Source of the DNA: Paenibacillus tyrphae
GTDB taxonomy: Bacteria; Bacillota; Bacilli; Paenibacillales; NBRC-103111
NCBI RefSeq assembly: GCF_000722545.1
Contig: NZ_JNVM01000017.1
Span: 248,001-312,000 of the forward strand
Length of the DNA stretch: 64,000 nucleotides
Reading direction: 5' to 3'
Shown here: positions 41,032-50,682 of the stretch, piece by piece
Numbering within the stretch: the stretch's first letter is position 1
Layout of the letters: the number at the start of each line of letters is the position of its first letter
Translations under genes and position numbers: made by a program
Notes under the pieces: model-generated
Databases searched by the model: none
Told to the model about the DNA's origin: nothing
Seen by the model: only the letters and a program-made list of their open reading frames with translations

Positions 41032-42144
41032 ATGTTTAAATCCTATGTTGACAACGAGCAATTCAATTTGCAAATCAACCGTTTCTTGAATGACTTCTAT
41101 CAGGAAGACGAACGAGCTAATCAGGATTTGCAAGGGATCATCCCGAGATTAAAGGATGCGGAGAGCTGGTATGAAGCCTGGCTGGATTACGCGGTCATGC
41201 GGGAAGAGCGGCAGGATTACGATCTCGCTTCCGTTTATTATCAGGCTGCCGAATTTTATGTGACTCCGTCCGATCCGAACAAAGAGAAGATGTATCATAA
41301 GTACCGCGAGACGTTCTACAAAGGCTTTCGCAATTTCGACTATGAATCCTATCAGATCCCCTATGAGGATTCGTATCTTCCTGCGGTGAAATTAGTTACG
41401 CCGGGTGCCCGGAAAACCTTGCTCGTCTTCGCCGGCTACGATGCCTACATGGAAGAAATTCTCAAGATGATGAACTTCTTAAGAGGGATCGATTATCATA
41501 TTATTGTCTTCGACGGACCCGGACAAGGCACGGCGCTCAAAAACGGCTTGAAATTCATTCCGAATTGGGAAAAACCGGTAGCCGCCGTCATCGACTATTT
41601 CAAGCTTGACCGTGTCAGCGTACTGGGAGCCTCGTGGGGCGGTTATTTTGCGATGCGCGCGGCCGCTTTTGAGAAACGGATTGATAAAGTGATCGCCTTC
41701 AACATTTTCTACTGCGGTCTCGATGCGCTGAAAATGAGAATGCCGGACGATGTCTGGAACAAGCTATCCTCCCTGTTGGCTGCCAATGATGCCGATCAGA
41801 TCAATGACATGTTCTACAGCATGATGGCGTCGAATATCGATCTAAACTGGAAAATCACAAAAGGCATGGAAAATACGGGCGAGACCACCCCGTTCGGTTT
41901 GCTCAAAAATTTCGAGAAGCATACGATGGCCGGACTCGGCCCGTTGATCAACCAAGATGTATTGCTGCTGGCCGGGGAGGAGGATCAGTACGTTCCGATC
42001 GGCCGTCTGCCGCAAATCCAGCAAGAGCTGTGCAATGCGGCGTCCATCACGACAAAGGTCTTTACCAGAGAAACCGGCGGCGAGCAGCACTGCCAGGCCG
42101 GCCATCGTCATCTGGCTTTTAACGAAATGAAAAAGTTTCTGTAA
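41032..42144 (+). CDS. FrsA-like alpha/beta hydrolase
   Basis: The 370-residue cytosolic protein has a helical N-terminal part (1-110), then an alpha/beta hydrolase core. The nucleophile is in GASWGG (Ser201), the acid in AGEEDQYVP (Asp318), and the histidine in GGEQHCQAGH (His353). The extra N-domain and motif spacing resemble FrsA and 2,6-dihydroxypseudooxynicotine hydrolase relatives. These cleave C-C or ester bonds; the substrate here is unknown. AAGGAGGG precedes the start. It is flanked by a divergent TetR regulator and a strong terminator, so it is a one-gene unit, perhaps for detoxification. Confidence 0.9.
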   Translation: MFKSYVDNEQFNLQINRFLNDFYQEDERANQDLQGIIPRLKDAESWYEAWLDYAVMREERQDYDLASVYYQAAEFYVTPSDPNKEKMYHKYRETFYKGFRNFDYESYQIPYEDSYLPAVKLVTPGARKTLLVFAGYDAYMEEILKMMNFLRGIDYHIIVFDGPGQGTALKNGLKFIPNWEKPVAAVIDYFKLDRVSVLGASWGGYFAMRAAAFEKRIDKVIAFNIFYCGLDALKMRMPDDVWNKLSSLLAANDADQINDMFYSMMASNIDLNWKITKGMENTGETTPFGLLKNFEKHTMAGLGPLINQDVLLLAGEEDQYVPIGRLPQIQQELCNAASITTKVFTRETGGEQHCQAGHRHLAFNEMKKFL

Positions 42145-42165
42145 GCCCAGCTTCGTCTATTCTCC

Positions 42166-42200
42166 AACAGGTTAGGAATCCTACTCCTAACCTGTTTTTA
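42166..42200 (+). terminator. Terminator of the FrsA-like gene
   Basis: AACAGGTTAGGA pairs with TCCTAACCTGTT and is followed by TTTT. Confidence 0.92.
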
Positions 42201-42259
42201 TTATCATAGCTGCAAGTTAAACGAAAGGAATAAGCCCTAGTTCCGTCGAACTTCTTCGT

Positions 42260-45200
42260 ATGATGCGAATGAAAAATCACACCACGCTTAAGTATATAGC
42301 GACCATTATATTATTTCTCGGCATTCTCCTCGGCCTGCGCTGGATTTGGACCGAAATTTTCTCCACCTTGGAGCACCCCCAGGCCGTCCATGGCGTGCTT
42401 GATTTGCGCGGTGTGGACTTGGATCGATCCCCTACCATCTCCTTGGATGGCGAGTGGCAGTTCTACCCTGACAAATTGGCATTTCACCGGGACATAGCGT
42501 TGACGGCAAACGAATCTCGCCCGATTCAAGTTCCGGGAGACTGGAGCAGCGTGCTGGCGAATGGCTCGGATCACTCGTATGGGTACGGAACGTATCGGCT
42601 GCGCATTCTGGTCGACCCGCTGAAGCAGCCTGTCGCTTTTTGGTTGCGGGGCATACAGGCCTCATCCGGTGTGGAAATCAACGAGCAGGTTAATCCCAAT
42701 ATCGGAAAGCCTGCCGAACATGCGAATGAGTATACGCCCGAAAACGTCTCCTACACGGCCTCCTACGAAACACTGGGGGCTACAGAGCTTGAATTGCTTA
42801 TCCGGGTGGCGAATTTCGACGACCCTTATAACGGCGGGATCCTGCGCCCCATTTACTTTGGCTCCCAAGCAGCGATCGACTATGCACGCTGGTATTCCAT
42901 CGGGTTTCAACTGGTTACGTTTATCATCCTGATGCTTCACGGGATGTATGCCTTTATCCTTTATACGTTTAACCCGCAGGAACGGACGTTGGTCATTGTC
43001 TTTCTGTTGACGCTGGCAACCGGAATTGCCATTACGACCGGTCATGATAACCTGCTTTTGCTATGGCTGCCGATCAACTATACATGGGCGCTGAAAATCC
43101 GACTGATCGCCCTCCTATGGCATTCGTATTTCATGCTTCTACTCTTTCGAAGGTTCTCTTCGGCTCCTCCGAAGAGTGTCGGCTTGCGGGTACTCAGCGC
43201 GGTGCTCCTTGCTTATACGGGATTCCTGTTCGCTGCCAATGCGGCATGGGTGAATGGATCGGTTGACTTGGGGATATTTGCTTGCTTCTACTTGCTCCCC
43301 TTCACTTGGTTTGCCTATACGGCAGGAACTATGCTCTTCGGGAAAAAAGCCGTCAACGACGGCGTCTTTTTAGTGATGTCCGCAGTCGGTATTATGTCGA
43401 GCTTTCTCTGGAGTCTGCGGAGCTCCTATACACCCGTTTATTATCCGATCGATATTATTGCGGCGATTATCGGCTTTTCGGCCTACTGGTTTAAACAATA
43501 TTTCCGCAACGCCGGGGAAAACGCCGCACTCAACGATCAATTAAGGAAGGCCGACAAGCTGAAGGATCAGTTTCTTGCCAATACATCGCACGAGCTGAGA
43601 ACGCCGCTGCACGGCATTATCAATATCGCGCAGAGCGTGGTGACCAAAGAGAAAGCGAAGCTGAACGAGCGCAGCCTGAAAGACATGGAGCTGCTGATCA
43701 CCATCAGCCGCCGCATGTCGCATATGCTTGGCGATCTTCTCGATGTCGCACGGCTCCAGGAACACCGCATCGCGCTGCAGCAAGAGCCGCTGCACATTCA
43801 ATCCGTCGTTCCCGGCGTCATCGGCATGCTTCAATTCATGCTTGAGGGCAAGCCTGTACGGCTGCATATGGACATTGCGGAATCAATGCCGCCGGTCATG
43901 GCCGATGAGAAAAGACTCGTACAAATTTTATACAATCTGGTGCATAACGCCCTCAAATACACGGAGGAAGGAACCATTTCCGTGTCCGCCGAGACCCGGG
44001 AAGGGCACGCCGTGATCCATATTTCCGACACCGGGGTCGGCATGGACAAGGAGACCCAGGCGAGGGTGTTTCTCCCTTATGAACAAGGATCTTATGGTAT
44101 AAGCGACGGGCGGGGCATCGGACTTGGGTTAAGCATATGCAAGCAGTTGGTCGAATTGCACGGCGGTTCGTTGACCGTCCGCTCCGAGCTTGGGAAGGGC
44201 TCGGTGTTCAGCTTTAACCTGCCGTTAGCTAACGTATCGCATCTCCCATCGCTGCCGCAAAATCCGCTTCTGCCTCAACATATCGCGAACGGCTTGAAAG
44301 AAGTGCGTGCCGGGGCGATGGCCTCGGATGACGCCCTCGGCAAAATGGCTGCTTCCGTGCTTGTCCCGCCGCTTGGGGATGACGTGAAGGCGCACATTTT
44401 GGCCGTGGATGACGATCCCGTCAACTTGAATGTGCTTGTCGGCATCCTTTCGTCGGAGCCGTATCATGTCACGACCGCTCATTCCGCCCGCGAGGTGCTG
44501 GAGCTGCTGGGTACACAGCCATGGGATCTGCTGATTGCCGATGTCATGATGCCGCAGATGTCCGGCTACGAGTTGACGCAGAAGGTAAGGGAGCAGTACT
44601 CCTTATCCGAGCTTCCGGTGCTGCTGCTGACCGCACGCAGTCAGCCTGCCGACATCTATACCGGATTCAAGTCGGGAGCCAACGATTATGTGACCAAGCC
44701 GGTCGACGCGTTGGAGCTGCAATACCGGATCAGGGCGTTAATCACGCTGAAGCAATCCATCCAAGAACGGTTACGTATGGAAGCCGCCTATCTGCAGGCA
44801 CAAATTCATCCTCATTTTCTGTTCAATACGCTGAATTCCATTATGGCGCTGAGTGAGATCGACACGGCAAAAATGCGCCAGCTCGGCGATGCGTTTGCAT
44901 CCTTTTTGCGGATCAGCTTTGATTTTCTCAATACGGGAAAGCTTGTAGAGCTGTCTTACGAGCTGGAGCTTGTGGAAGCCTATCTGTTTGTTGAACAAGA
45001 GCGGTTCGGCAGCAGGCTGTCGGTCTTGTGGGAGGTTGATCCCGGCATCGACTTGCTTCTTCCTCCGCTTTCGATCCAGCCGCTGGTCGAAAATGCCGTC
45101 AAGCACGGTCTTCTCAGTCAACACAAAGGCGGGACGCTTCGTATCCGGATTGCCCGACAGGAGGGGGGCATCCATATCGAAGTCGCGGATGACGGCAAGG

Positions 45201-45412
45201 GCATGGAGCCGGACAAGGTCAAGCAGCTATTGAATCCGGCGGCACAAAGAAAACGCGGAATCGGACTTTCCAATACGAACCGGCGCCTGACGCAATTGTA
45301 CGGTCAAGGCTTGTCCATTCGCAGCAAGCCGAACGAAGGAACCGCCGTGTCCTTTGTCATTCCGGACAATAGGAACAAAGGTCTTGACCTTGCCCCTGCG
45401 GTAATCTTGTAG
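42260..45412 (+). CDS. 7TM-DISM hybrid sensor kinase with two kinase modules
   Basis: This 1050-residue membrane sensor has a signal or first helix (10-30) and an extracytoplasmic DISMED2-like jelly roll (about 45-205, SLDGEWQFYPDKL and VPGDWSS). Seven helices (about 215-410) follow. Then come a HisKA with SHELRTPLHG (His444), a HATPase domain (about 545-650) with NALKYTEEG, and a receiver with ADVMMPQMSG (Asp761). The last part is a LytS/YehU-type kinase with QIHPHFLFNTLNSI (His850 and His852), ending in HATPase (about 950-1040, NAVKHGLL). So one protein joins a classical hybrid kinase to a second kinase of another family. No cognate output regulator is adjacent. No clear ribosome site precedes the start at 42260. 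Confidence 0.92.
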   Translation: MMRMKNHTTLKYIATIILFLGILLGLRWIWTEIFSTLEHPQAVHGVLDLRGVDLDRSPTISLDGEWQFYPDKLAFHRDIALTANESRPIQVPGDWSSVLANGSDHSYGYGTYRLRILVDPLKQPVAFWLRGIQASSGVEINEQVNPNIGKPAEHANEYTPENVSYTASYETLGATELELLIRVANFDDPYNGGILRPIYFGSQAAIDYARWYSIGFQLVTFIILMLHGMYAFILYTFNPQERTLVIVFLLTLATGIAITTGHDNLLLLWLPINYTWALKIRLIALLWHSYFMLLLFRRFSSAPPKSVGLRVLSAVLLAYTGFLFAANAAWVNGSVDLGIFACFYLLPFTWFAYTAGTMLFGKKAVNDGVFLVMSAVGIMSSFLWSLRSSYTPVYYPIDIIAAIIGFSAYWFKQYFRNAGENAALNDQLRKADKLKDQFLANTSHELRTPLHGIINIAQSVVTKEKAKLNERSLKDMELLITISRRMSHMLGDLLDVARLQEHRIALQQEPLHIQSVVPGVIGMLQFMLEGKPVRLHMDIAESMPPVMADEKRLVQILYNLVHNALKYTEEGTISVSAETREGHAVIHISDTGVGMDKETQARVFLPYEQGSYGISDGRGIGLGLSICKQLVELHGGSLTVRSELGKGSVFSFNLPLANVSHLPSLPQNPLLPQHIANGLKEVRAGAMASDDALGKMAASVLVPPLGDDVKAHILAVDDDPVNLNVLVGILSSEPYHVTTAHSAREVLELLGTQPWDLLIADVMMPQMSGYELTQKVREQYSLSELPVLLLTARSQPADIYTGFKSGANDYVTKPVDALELQYRIRALITLKQSIQERLRMEAAYLQAQIHPHFLFNTLNSIMALSEIDTAKMRQLGDAFASFLRISFDFLNTGKLVELSYELELVEAYLFVEQERFGSRLSVLWEVDPGIDLLLPPLSIQPLVENAVKHGLLSQHKGGTLRIRIARQEGGIHIEVADDGKGMEPDKVKQLLNPAAQRKRGIGLSNTNRRLTQLYGQGLSIRSKPNEGTAVSFVIPDNRNKGLDLAPAVIL

Positions 45413-45447
45413 GATGGAATCAGACCGATGCGAAAGGAGAATCCGCC

Positions 45448-46260
45448 ATGCTTACCGTTGGGCAATTGGCGCGCATTTTTAACGTATCCGCCAAAACGCT
45501 TAGGCACTATGACGCCGTCGGCTTGTTCACGCCCGTCAAGGTCGGCGAGGAAAATCAATATCGCTTCTATTCGCCCGAGCAACTGCCCGAGCTGCGCCGA
45601 ATTTTGTTTCTGCGCTCCATGGGGCTCGGCATCGAGATCATTCGCGAGCTCAAACGAAACGGGACGCTGGGGGATGCCGAAAAGCTGAAGCCGATCCTCT
45701 TGGAGCACGCAGGCAGCATTCGTGACGAAATTGGACGCCAACAAAAGCTTCTGGCTGCGATTCAGCACATGGTCGATTATATTTCCATTACAGGAGGAAC
45801 GAACATGGAACCGAAGCTGGTGAAGAAAGCCGCTTTTACCGTTGTCGGGATGGAGTGGAACAACAAAAGCAGCGAAGGCGGCATTCCCCAATTGTGGGAC
45901 CGATTTGTACCGCGGGAGGATGAGATTCAGGAAAAATTGCAGCCGGACGTCTCGTATGGCGTCTGCATCCCCGGCTCGAACGGAGATCTCTCGTATATTG
46001 CCGGCTTTGAGACGACGGGAGAGCACATCCCGAACGGCATGATTACATTCACGGTGCCGGAACAGACCTACGCCGTGTTTACTCACACCGGCAGTCTGCG
46101 CCGTCTCGGAGAGACGATGGAATTAATTTACAGAAAATGGTTGCCCCTGCATAGTCTGGAGCCGTCGCAAGGCATGGACCTCGAAGTATACGACGAACGG
46201 TTTACCGAGCCGGAAGATGAACGAACCCAAATCGATTTGTACATCCCGGTGAAGCCTTAA
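45448..46260 (+). CDS. MerR-family regulator with GyrI-like effector domain
   Basis: The 270-residue protein has an N-terminal winged helix (LTVGQLARIFNVSAKTLRHYDAVGLF), a dimerisation coiled coil (about 75-115), and a C-terminal GyrI-like domain (about 125-268, with PEQTYAVFTHTGSL and DLYIPVKP). The BmrR-like layout suggests multidrug sensing. AAAGGAG lies eight bases before the ATG. It lies 35 bases after the sensor kinase gene and 62 before the C39-like gene, all in the same direction. No MerR-type promoter is obvious here. Confidence 0.92.
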   Translation: MLTVGQLARIFNVSAKTLRHYDAVGLFTPVKVGEENQYRFYSPEQLPELRRILFLRSMGLGIEIIRELKRNGTLGDAEKLKPILLEHAGSIRDEIGRQQKLLAAIQHMVDYISITGGTNMEPKLVKKAAFTVVGMEWNNKSSEGGIPQLWDRFVPREDEIQEKLQPDVSYGVCIPGSNGDLSYIAGFETTGEHIPNGMITFTVPEQTYAVFTHTGSLRRLGETMELIYRKWLPLHSLEPSQGMDLEVYDERFTEPEDERTQIDLYIPVKP

Positions 46261-46322
46261 GCTCTCTGCCCATCAAACAGCGGCATGGGCCGCAACTATC
46301 CAAAGGAGGCAAGGATCTTACG

Positions 46323-47270
46323 ATGGTTACTCAAAAGGCGCTTTCGCACGTTACCTACACGGGCTCCGGCCCGTACTGCTACGCCAATTCCTTCGCGATG
46401 ATGTTCGGGGCGGGCTCACCCTCTCCGGCCGTGATCGAGTTCGCTACCGGCAGCCCGTTCGGGATGCAGCTGATCGGCGGCACGCTGCCGTTCTTCGATC
46501 CGTACGGCTGGGACCCCGAGGCAGGCTTCGACGACGCGCTGGCTGCCCTGGGCTGGGCGTCCACGGTTACCAAAAGCGGCGACGCCGACGAGGCCCTCGC
46601 CCGCCTCAAAGCGTCCCTGTCGGACGGTCCGGTATGGATCGGCCCGCTGGAGATGGGGCATCTGCGGCATCAACCGGAAATGACCGGACCGATCGGCGCC
46701 GACCATTACGTCGTCGTCCTTGAAATTGACGACGAGCGCGTGCTCATGCACGACCCGCAGGGCTATCCGTACGTTTCGCTGCCGCTGAGCGACTTCATGA
46801 CGGCCTGGCGAGCCGAGACGCTCAGCTACGGCAAGCCGTACACAATGCGCACCGGCTTCACCTGGCTCGCGGAAGTGTCCGAGGCGGATGCCATCAGGGC
46901 GTCGATCCCCGCCGCGATCCGCTGGCTCTCGATGGAGGGCAACAACAACACGCCGGCAGACACCCTCGGCAACGGCGAAGCCGCCAAAGGGCTCGCGGCG
47001 CTCATCGAGAGCGGCTGCAGCAGGGAGCTTCGCGGCCACTTGATTTACTTCGCGGTCCGGGTCGGCGCGCGCCGCGCCGCGGATGCCGCGACCTGCCTGG
47101 CGCGCGTCGGATACGCCGAGGCCGCACGGATCGCGGCCGAGCGGGCGCGGATCATCGGCTCGATGCAGCACCCGCTGGTCACCGGCGACGACGCTTCGGC
47201 GGCCGCCTTGCTGCGGGCGCTCGCGCCGACGTACGCCCAACTGCTGGCAGCGCTGGAAAGCGGAAGCTGA
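46323..47270 (+). CDS. C39-like cysteine peptidase / BtrH N-terminal-type protein
   Basis: The 315-residue protein has a probable papain-like triad: Cys19 in GPYCYANSFAMMFG, His128 in GADHYVVVL, and Asp144 in MHDPQGYP. The pattern fits C39-like peptidases or the acyltransferase N-domain of butirosin BtrH. The C-terminal half (about 190-315) is helical and of unknown role. There is no signal peptide. AAAGGAGG lies about 11 bases before the start. The gene is clearly richer in G and C than its neighbours, especially at third positions, hinting at transfer from a high-GC donor. It may act on an acyl-carrier or leader peptide, but no biosynthetic partner is present. Confidence 0.75.
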   Translation: MVTQKALSHVTYTGSGPYCYANSFAMMFGAGSPSPAVIEFATGSPFGMQLIGGTLPFFDPYGWDPEAGFDDALAALGWASTVTKSGDADEALARLKASLSDGPVWIGPLEMGHLRHQPEMTGPIGADHYVVVLEIDDERVLMHDPQGYPYVSLPLSDFMTAWRAETLSYGKPYTMRTGFTWLAEVSEADAIRASIPAAIRWLSMEGNNNTPADTLGNGEAAKGLAALIESGCSRELRGHLIYFAVRVGARRAADAATCLARVGYAEAARIAAERARIIGSMQHPLVTGDDASAAALLRALAPTYAQLLAALESGS

Positions 47271-47291
47271 GCGCAAGCCTAACTAAGAAGC

Positions 47292-47329
47292 AGGCCGATC
47301 CTAAGCTCATGCAGCGTAAGGGTCGGCCT
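47292..47329. terminator. Terminator between the C39-like gene and the SgrR-type gene
   Basis: AGGCCGATCCT pairs with AGGGTCGGCCT (one mismatch) between two convergent genes. Confidence 0.75.
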
Positions 47330-47342
47330 ACTTTATTCTTGC

Positions 47343-49178
47343 TCAAGGCGAGACATGCGGATGAAACCAAATCTTATGGAAATCAAGCCAGCCTAAAGCG
47401 CTAATGGTAACTCCACGAACCGATTTATGAAACGAAGTATTGTTTTTCTTTTGAACAAGGTACAGGACGGAATACGTCTCCCGTATCAGATCTTCCACAT
47501 CTGCCAGTTTGTGTTGGCGTTCGTTCTCGTCGGATTCGCGAAAAATAGATTCGGCCGCTTTTTTTACAGCCTCCGCCATGGGATCGTCAAATGCAGACAA
47601 GAAGTAATTTTTTTGCAGATACATCTCCAGCTCGCATACCTCGTCGTTGCTAAAAGTGTTTCCAAACAATAGACAGTCATGCTGTGGCAAAGAATGGTGA
47701 ACCGCAAATTCGGACGGATCTGTAATTTCGATTTCCATATGAACGCCAAAAGACTCGCATCGCTCCCGAATCCAAGCGGCGTCTTCCCCGTGATATTCGG
47801 TTGTAAGCAAACGGAACGTTTCCCCCTGGTAGCCGCTCGCCTTCAACATGGTCAAAATTTCCGAACGACTTACACTGGAATTCGCTGCCGTTATCTTATC
47901 GGAGACCGGACGGTATGGACGGAATCCTTGCGCGGGAAATACCCGGTCGCCCCCCAATTCGGCAATCATCCGTTCTCTATCGATGATGTGATGAAGAGCT
48001 TCTCGGAATTTTGGATGGTTTTGCGGACCGGTCTTCCACTGGTTAAATACAAGCAAACCGCAGCAACAGAACAACGTTTCCATGTCAAGCCACTCGCCGT
48101 TTCCTTTCATCAAAGCATCCCGCTGCGCTTTGGAAGCATCCCCGTCCGAAATCATAACCGATGTCCAGTCAGGCTCCTTCAAGCGGCCTGTTTCTATTTC
48201 GGGGAAGATGAGGACCTCGACACGATCCAGGTGCGGCCTGCCTTGAAAATGCGCCGGGAATGCCTCCAAAATACAGATGCCCTCATTGAGACGAACCATT
48301 CGAAAAGGGCCTGTTCCTACCGGTTTTTTCCCAAATTCCGCTTCGCCTGCCCGTACAATCTCTTCGGGGACAATACTTGCGGGAATCGTAGAAAGAAACC
48401 GCAGAAACAAATAATTCGGTTCTTTCAAACGGATTCGCACCGTTTTATGGTCCATGGCATCGATCTTCTCGATGTCTTGAAACATCCAGCTCGATTCAAA
48501 TCGATCAGGGTTCAAGCGAAGTCGATCCAGTGAAAAAACGACATCGTGAGCAGTCAGCTCTTGCCCGTGATGGAACATGACGCTTTTTTTCAAATGAAAC
48601 GTCCATTCTCTGGCATCGACGCTGCTTTCCCAGGAATGCGCGATACAAGGTGTGACGGTTCGGCTTTCCTGATCGTATTCGACCAACGTATTGAACAACT
48701 GGCCTACCATGTGCGCATCGAAATTATAATAAATCAGTCCGGGGTCAAGCGTTAAAATCGAACGGTACACGGGAAATCGCAGCGTATCCTGCAGCTTATT
48801 GGAAACGGCTTGGGTGGAAAAGCCCATTCCTTCCGACAGCCAGTCCATAAACTGCTCTTTGACAGCAGCCGCCCCGAAACGGTTCATCAGCTCCATCGCT
48901 TCCTTTACATTCCCCTGCTCCATCCTAAGCTTAACTTCCCGAAGGAGGATTTCGCCCGAATCCGTGAGTAAGGTCAGCATAGAAGTATGACCGCGGCCCC
49001 GCCCGGCTTTCCACTCAATCCAGCCCAGCTCGCAAAGCTTACGGACAATCAGTTTAGCGTAGCGAGGCGTACAGTACCATATCCCGGCAAGCTTGTCGAC
49101 CGTAACCGAGAAGGGCTTACCTACCTCATGGTTGTTAAAATATTGGCGAAGCTCTAAAAAATGCGGAACCGTCAACAT
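47343..49178 (-). CDS. SgrR-family regulator: HTH fused to a solute-binding domain
   Basis: The 611-residue protein has an N-terminal SgrR-type winged HTH (about 1-110, LELRQYFNNHEVGKPFSVTVDKLAGIWYCTPRYAKLIVRKL) and then a SBP_bac_5 domain like those of oligopeptide ABC transporters (about 140-610, FNTLVEYD and FHLKKSVMFHHGQELTAHDVVFSLDRL). There is no signal peptide, so it senses a ligand in the cytosol. I chose the ATG at 49178 because GAGGTT is five bases upstream. It is divergent from an MFS transporter 122 bp away, the usual pairing for such regulators in Firmicutes, so the exporter is its likely target. Confidence 0.93.
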   Translation of the reverse strand: MLTVPHFLELRQYFNNHEVGKPFSVTVDKLAGIWYCTPRYAKLIVRKLCELGWIEWKAGRGRGHTSMLTLLTDSGEILLREVKLRMEQGNVKEAMELMNRFGAAAVKEQFMDWLSEGMGFSTQAVSNKLQDTLRFPVYRSILTLDPGLIYYNFDAHMVGQLFNTLVEYDQESRTVTPCIAHSWESSVDAREWTFHLKKSVMFHHGQELTAHDVVFSLDRLRLNPDRFESSWMFQDIEKIDAMDHKTVRIRLKEPNYLFLRFLSTIPASIVPEEIVRAGEAEFGKKPVGTGPFRMVRLNEGICILEAFPAHFQGRPHLDRVEVLIFPEIETGRLKEPDWTSVMISDGDASKAQRDALMKGNGEWLDMETLFCCCGLLVFNQWKTGPQNHPKFREALHHIIDRERMIAELGGDRVFPAQGFRPYRPVSDKITAANSSVSRSEILTMLKASGYQGETFRLLTTEYHGEDAAWIRERCESFGVHMEIEITDPSEFAVHHSLPQHDCLLFGNTFSNDEVCELEMYLQKNYFLSAFDDPMAEAVKKAAESIFRESDENERQHKLADVEDLIRETYSVLYLVQKKNNTSFHKSVRGVTISALGWLDFHKIWFHPHVSP

Positions 49179-49300
49179 AGTGAACCTCATTTCTCGCTAA
49201 AAAAGGTGAAGTGATTTAATCAAATCATACTCTTTTTATCCCTTTTTTGATAGCTATACTGAGGGTTAGGGAAGACGAAACAGCAAAGGTGATGAAGAGG

Positions 49301-50563
49301 ATGAACATGATCTTAAAAAAGCGCTTAAACCTGCCCCGGTTTCATCCGGTAGCATGGGGAGTCATTATCGGAACCTTCCTGTCGCGCACAGGATTTTTTA
49401 TGACACTGCCGTTTTTGGGTATTTATTTGGGAAAAGTCAAGGGAATCGATCCGGCAACCGTCGGGGCCATTTTAGCCGTAAGCTTATTGGCCGGAACCTT
49501 AAGCAGCTTTGTTGGAGGAGCATTATCGGATCGTCTGGGCAGATATCCGGTTATGATTTCATCGATGGCCGCCTGGAGTCTTGTCTTGATAGGCTTCGCC
49601 TTTGCCACCGAAACTTGGGCTTTCTTCTTATTGAGTGCGCTAAACGGTCTCTGCCGCAGTGTTTTTGAACCGACCGCCAGAGCCCTGTTGGCCGACGTCA
49701 CTCCTTCCGAACATCGTGCCGACGCCTTTAATGCGAGATATTTTGCTATCAATCTGGGAGGAGCTATTGGACCATTGGTGGGCTTGAAGCTTGGCGCAGG
49801 CAGCTCTTCATCGCTTTTGCCGTTTTTCGCAAGTGCTGTAATTTTCTTTATTTACGCCTTGGTCTTGGTGGTTTTCATGGTCATGTTCAAGCAGAAGCTT
49901 CATGAGAAATCGGCATCGATCACGATGAACCAAATGGCACGAATTATTTTTACCGATAAAATATTCCTCTATTTTCTTCTGGGTAATGTATTTGTCACAG
50001 GTGCCTATTCCCACTTGGATACTACCTTATCGCAATATATTGGTCATGATCGGGTCGAATCGTATTCGTTTCTTTTCGTGGTCAATACGCTCTCCGTATT
50101 GGTATTGCAATATCCTCTTGCCAAACTGATGAAGCGCTTCTCTTCCTTAACGGCATTAAAAGCCGGGTGCCTGTTATTTGGATTGGGTCTGTTCGGGTTT
50201 GGGATTTTTGACAATATCTTGATGCTTGCCTTGTCGATGGTCGTTTTTACAACGGGCGAAATCTTATGCTTTGTCATTGGAGATGTGCTTATCGGTGAAA
50301 TTGCGCCCGAACATCTGAGAGGGGCCTATTATGGCGCCAGCGGATTGGCATTTATCGGGCAGAGTGTTAGCGCTTGGATTGGCGGTATTTTACTGAGCGT
50401 ACTAGGTTTCGGGCAAGGTCCTGTCCTATTCGCGATCCTCATGCTTTTGGCGTTTATCGCCTTTCCATTCTTCCATCGGGGGCAGCACTTATGGGAACAA
50501 CGGCAGGGCCTTGAGAAAACAAATGATATGGGGTGCTTATGTGGGGAAAATTCAGGAATTTAA
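49301..50563 (+). CDS. MFS transporter, multidrug/SgrR-linked type
   Basis: The protein has about 420 residues and twelve membrane helices. The MFS motif A GGALSDRLGRYPVM lies between helices two and three, and the loop between helices six and seven is around residue 190. LGIYLG and FEPTARALLADV fit the drug-efflux MFS group. Starts at 49292, 49301 and 49307 are possible; 49301 is a compromise. It is divergent from an SgrR-type regulator, suggesting export of a sugar or sugar-phosphate-like compound or a drug. A terminator follows. Confidence 0.92.
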   Translation: MNMILKKRLNLPRFHPVAWGVIIGTFLSRTGFFMTLPFLGIYLGKVKGIDPATVGAILAVSLLAGTLSSFVGGALSDRLGRYPVMISSMAAWSLVLIGFAFATETWAFFLLSALNGLCRSVFEPTARALLADVTPSEHRADAFNARYFAINLGGAIGPLVGLKLGAGSSSSLLPFFASAVIFFIYALVLVVFMVMFKQKLHEKSASITMNQMARIIFTDKIFLYFLLGNVFVTGAYSHLDTTLSQYIGHDRVESYSFLFVVNTLSVLVLQYPLAKLMKRFSSLTALKAGCLLFGLGLFGFGIFDNILMLALSMVVFTTGEILCFVIGDVLIGEIAPEHLRGAYYGASGLAFIGQSVSAWIGGILLSVLGFGQGPVLFAILMLLAFIAFPFFHRGQHLWEQRQGLEKTNDMGCLCGENSGI

Positions 50564-50624
50564 GTGTGTTGCTGCGGCAACATGCTGTCTTTCGTTCTTG
50601 GATTTTAGGTGCCTCCTCCATGCT

Positions 50625-50664
50625 AAAGGCTTCGCAAATGATAAGATCATCGTGCGAAGCCTTT
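50625..50664 (+). terminator. Terminator of the MFS gene
   Basis: AAAGGCTTCGCA pairs with TGCGAAGCCTTT, with a further ATGAT...ATCAT stem inside the loop. It lies between two convergent genes. Confidence 0.85.
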
Positions 50665-50682
50665 GTAGGTTTATACAATGGG

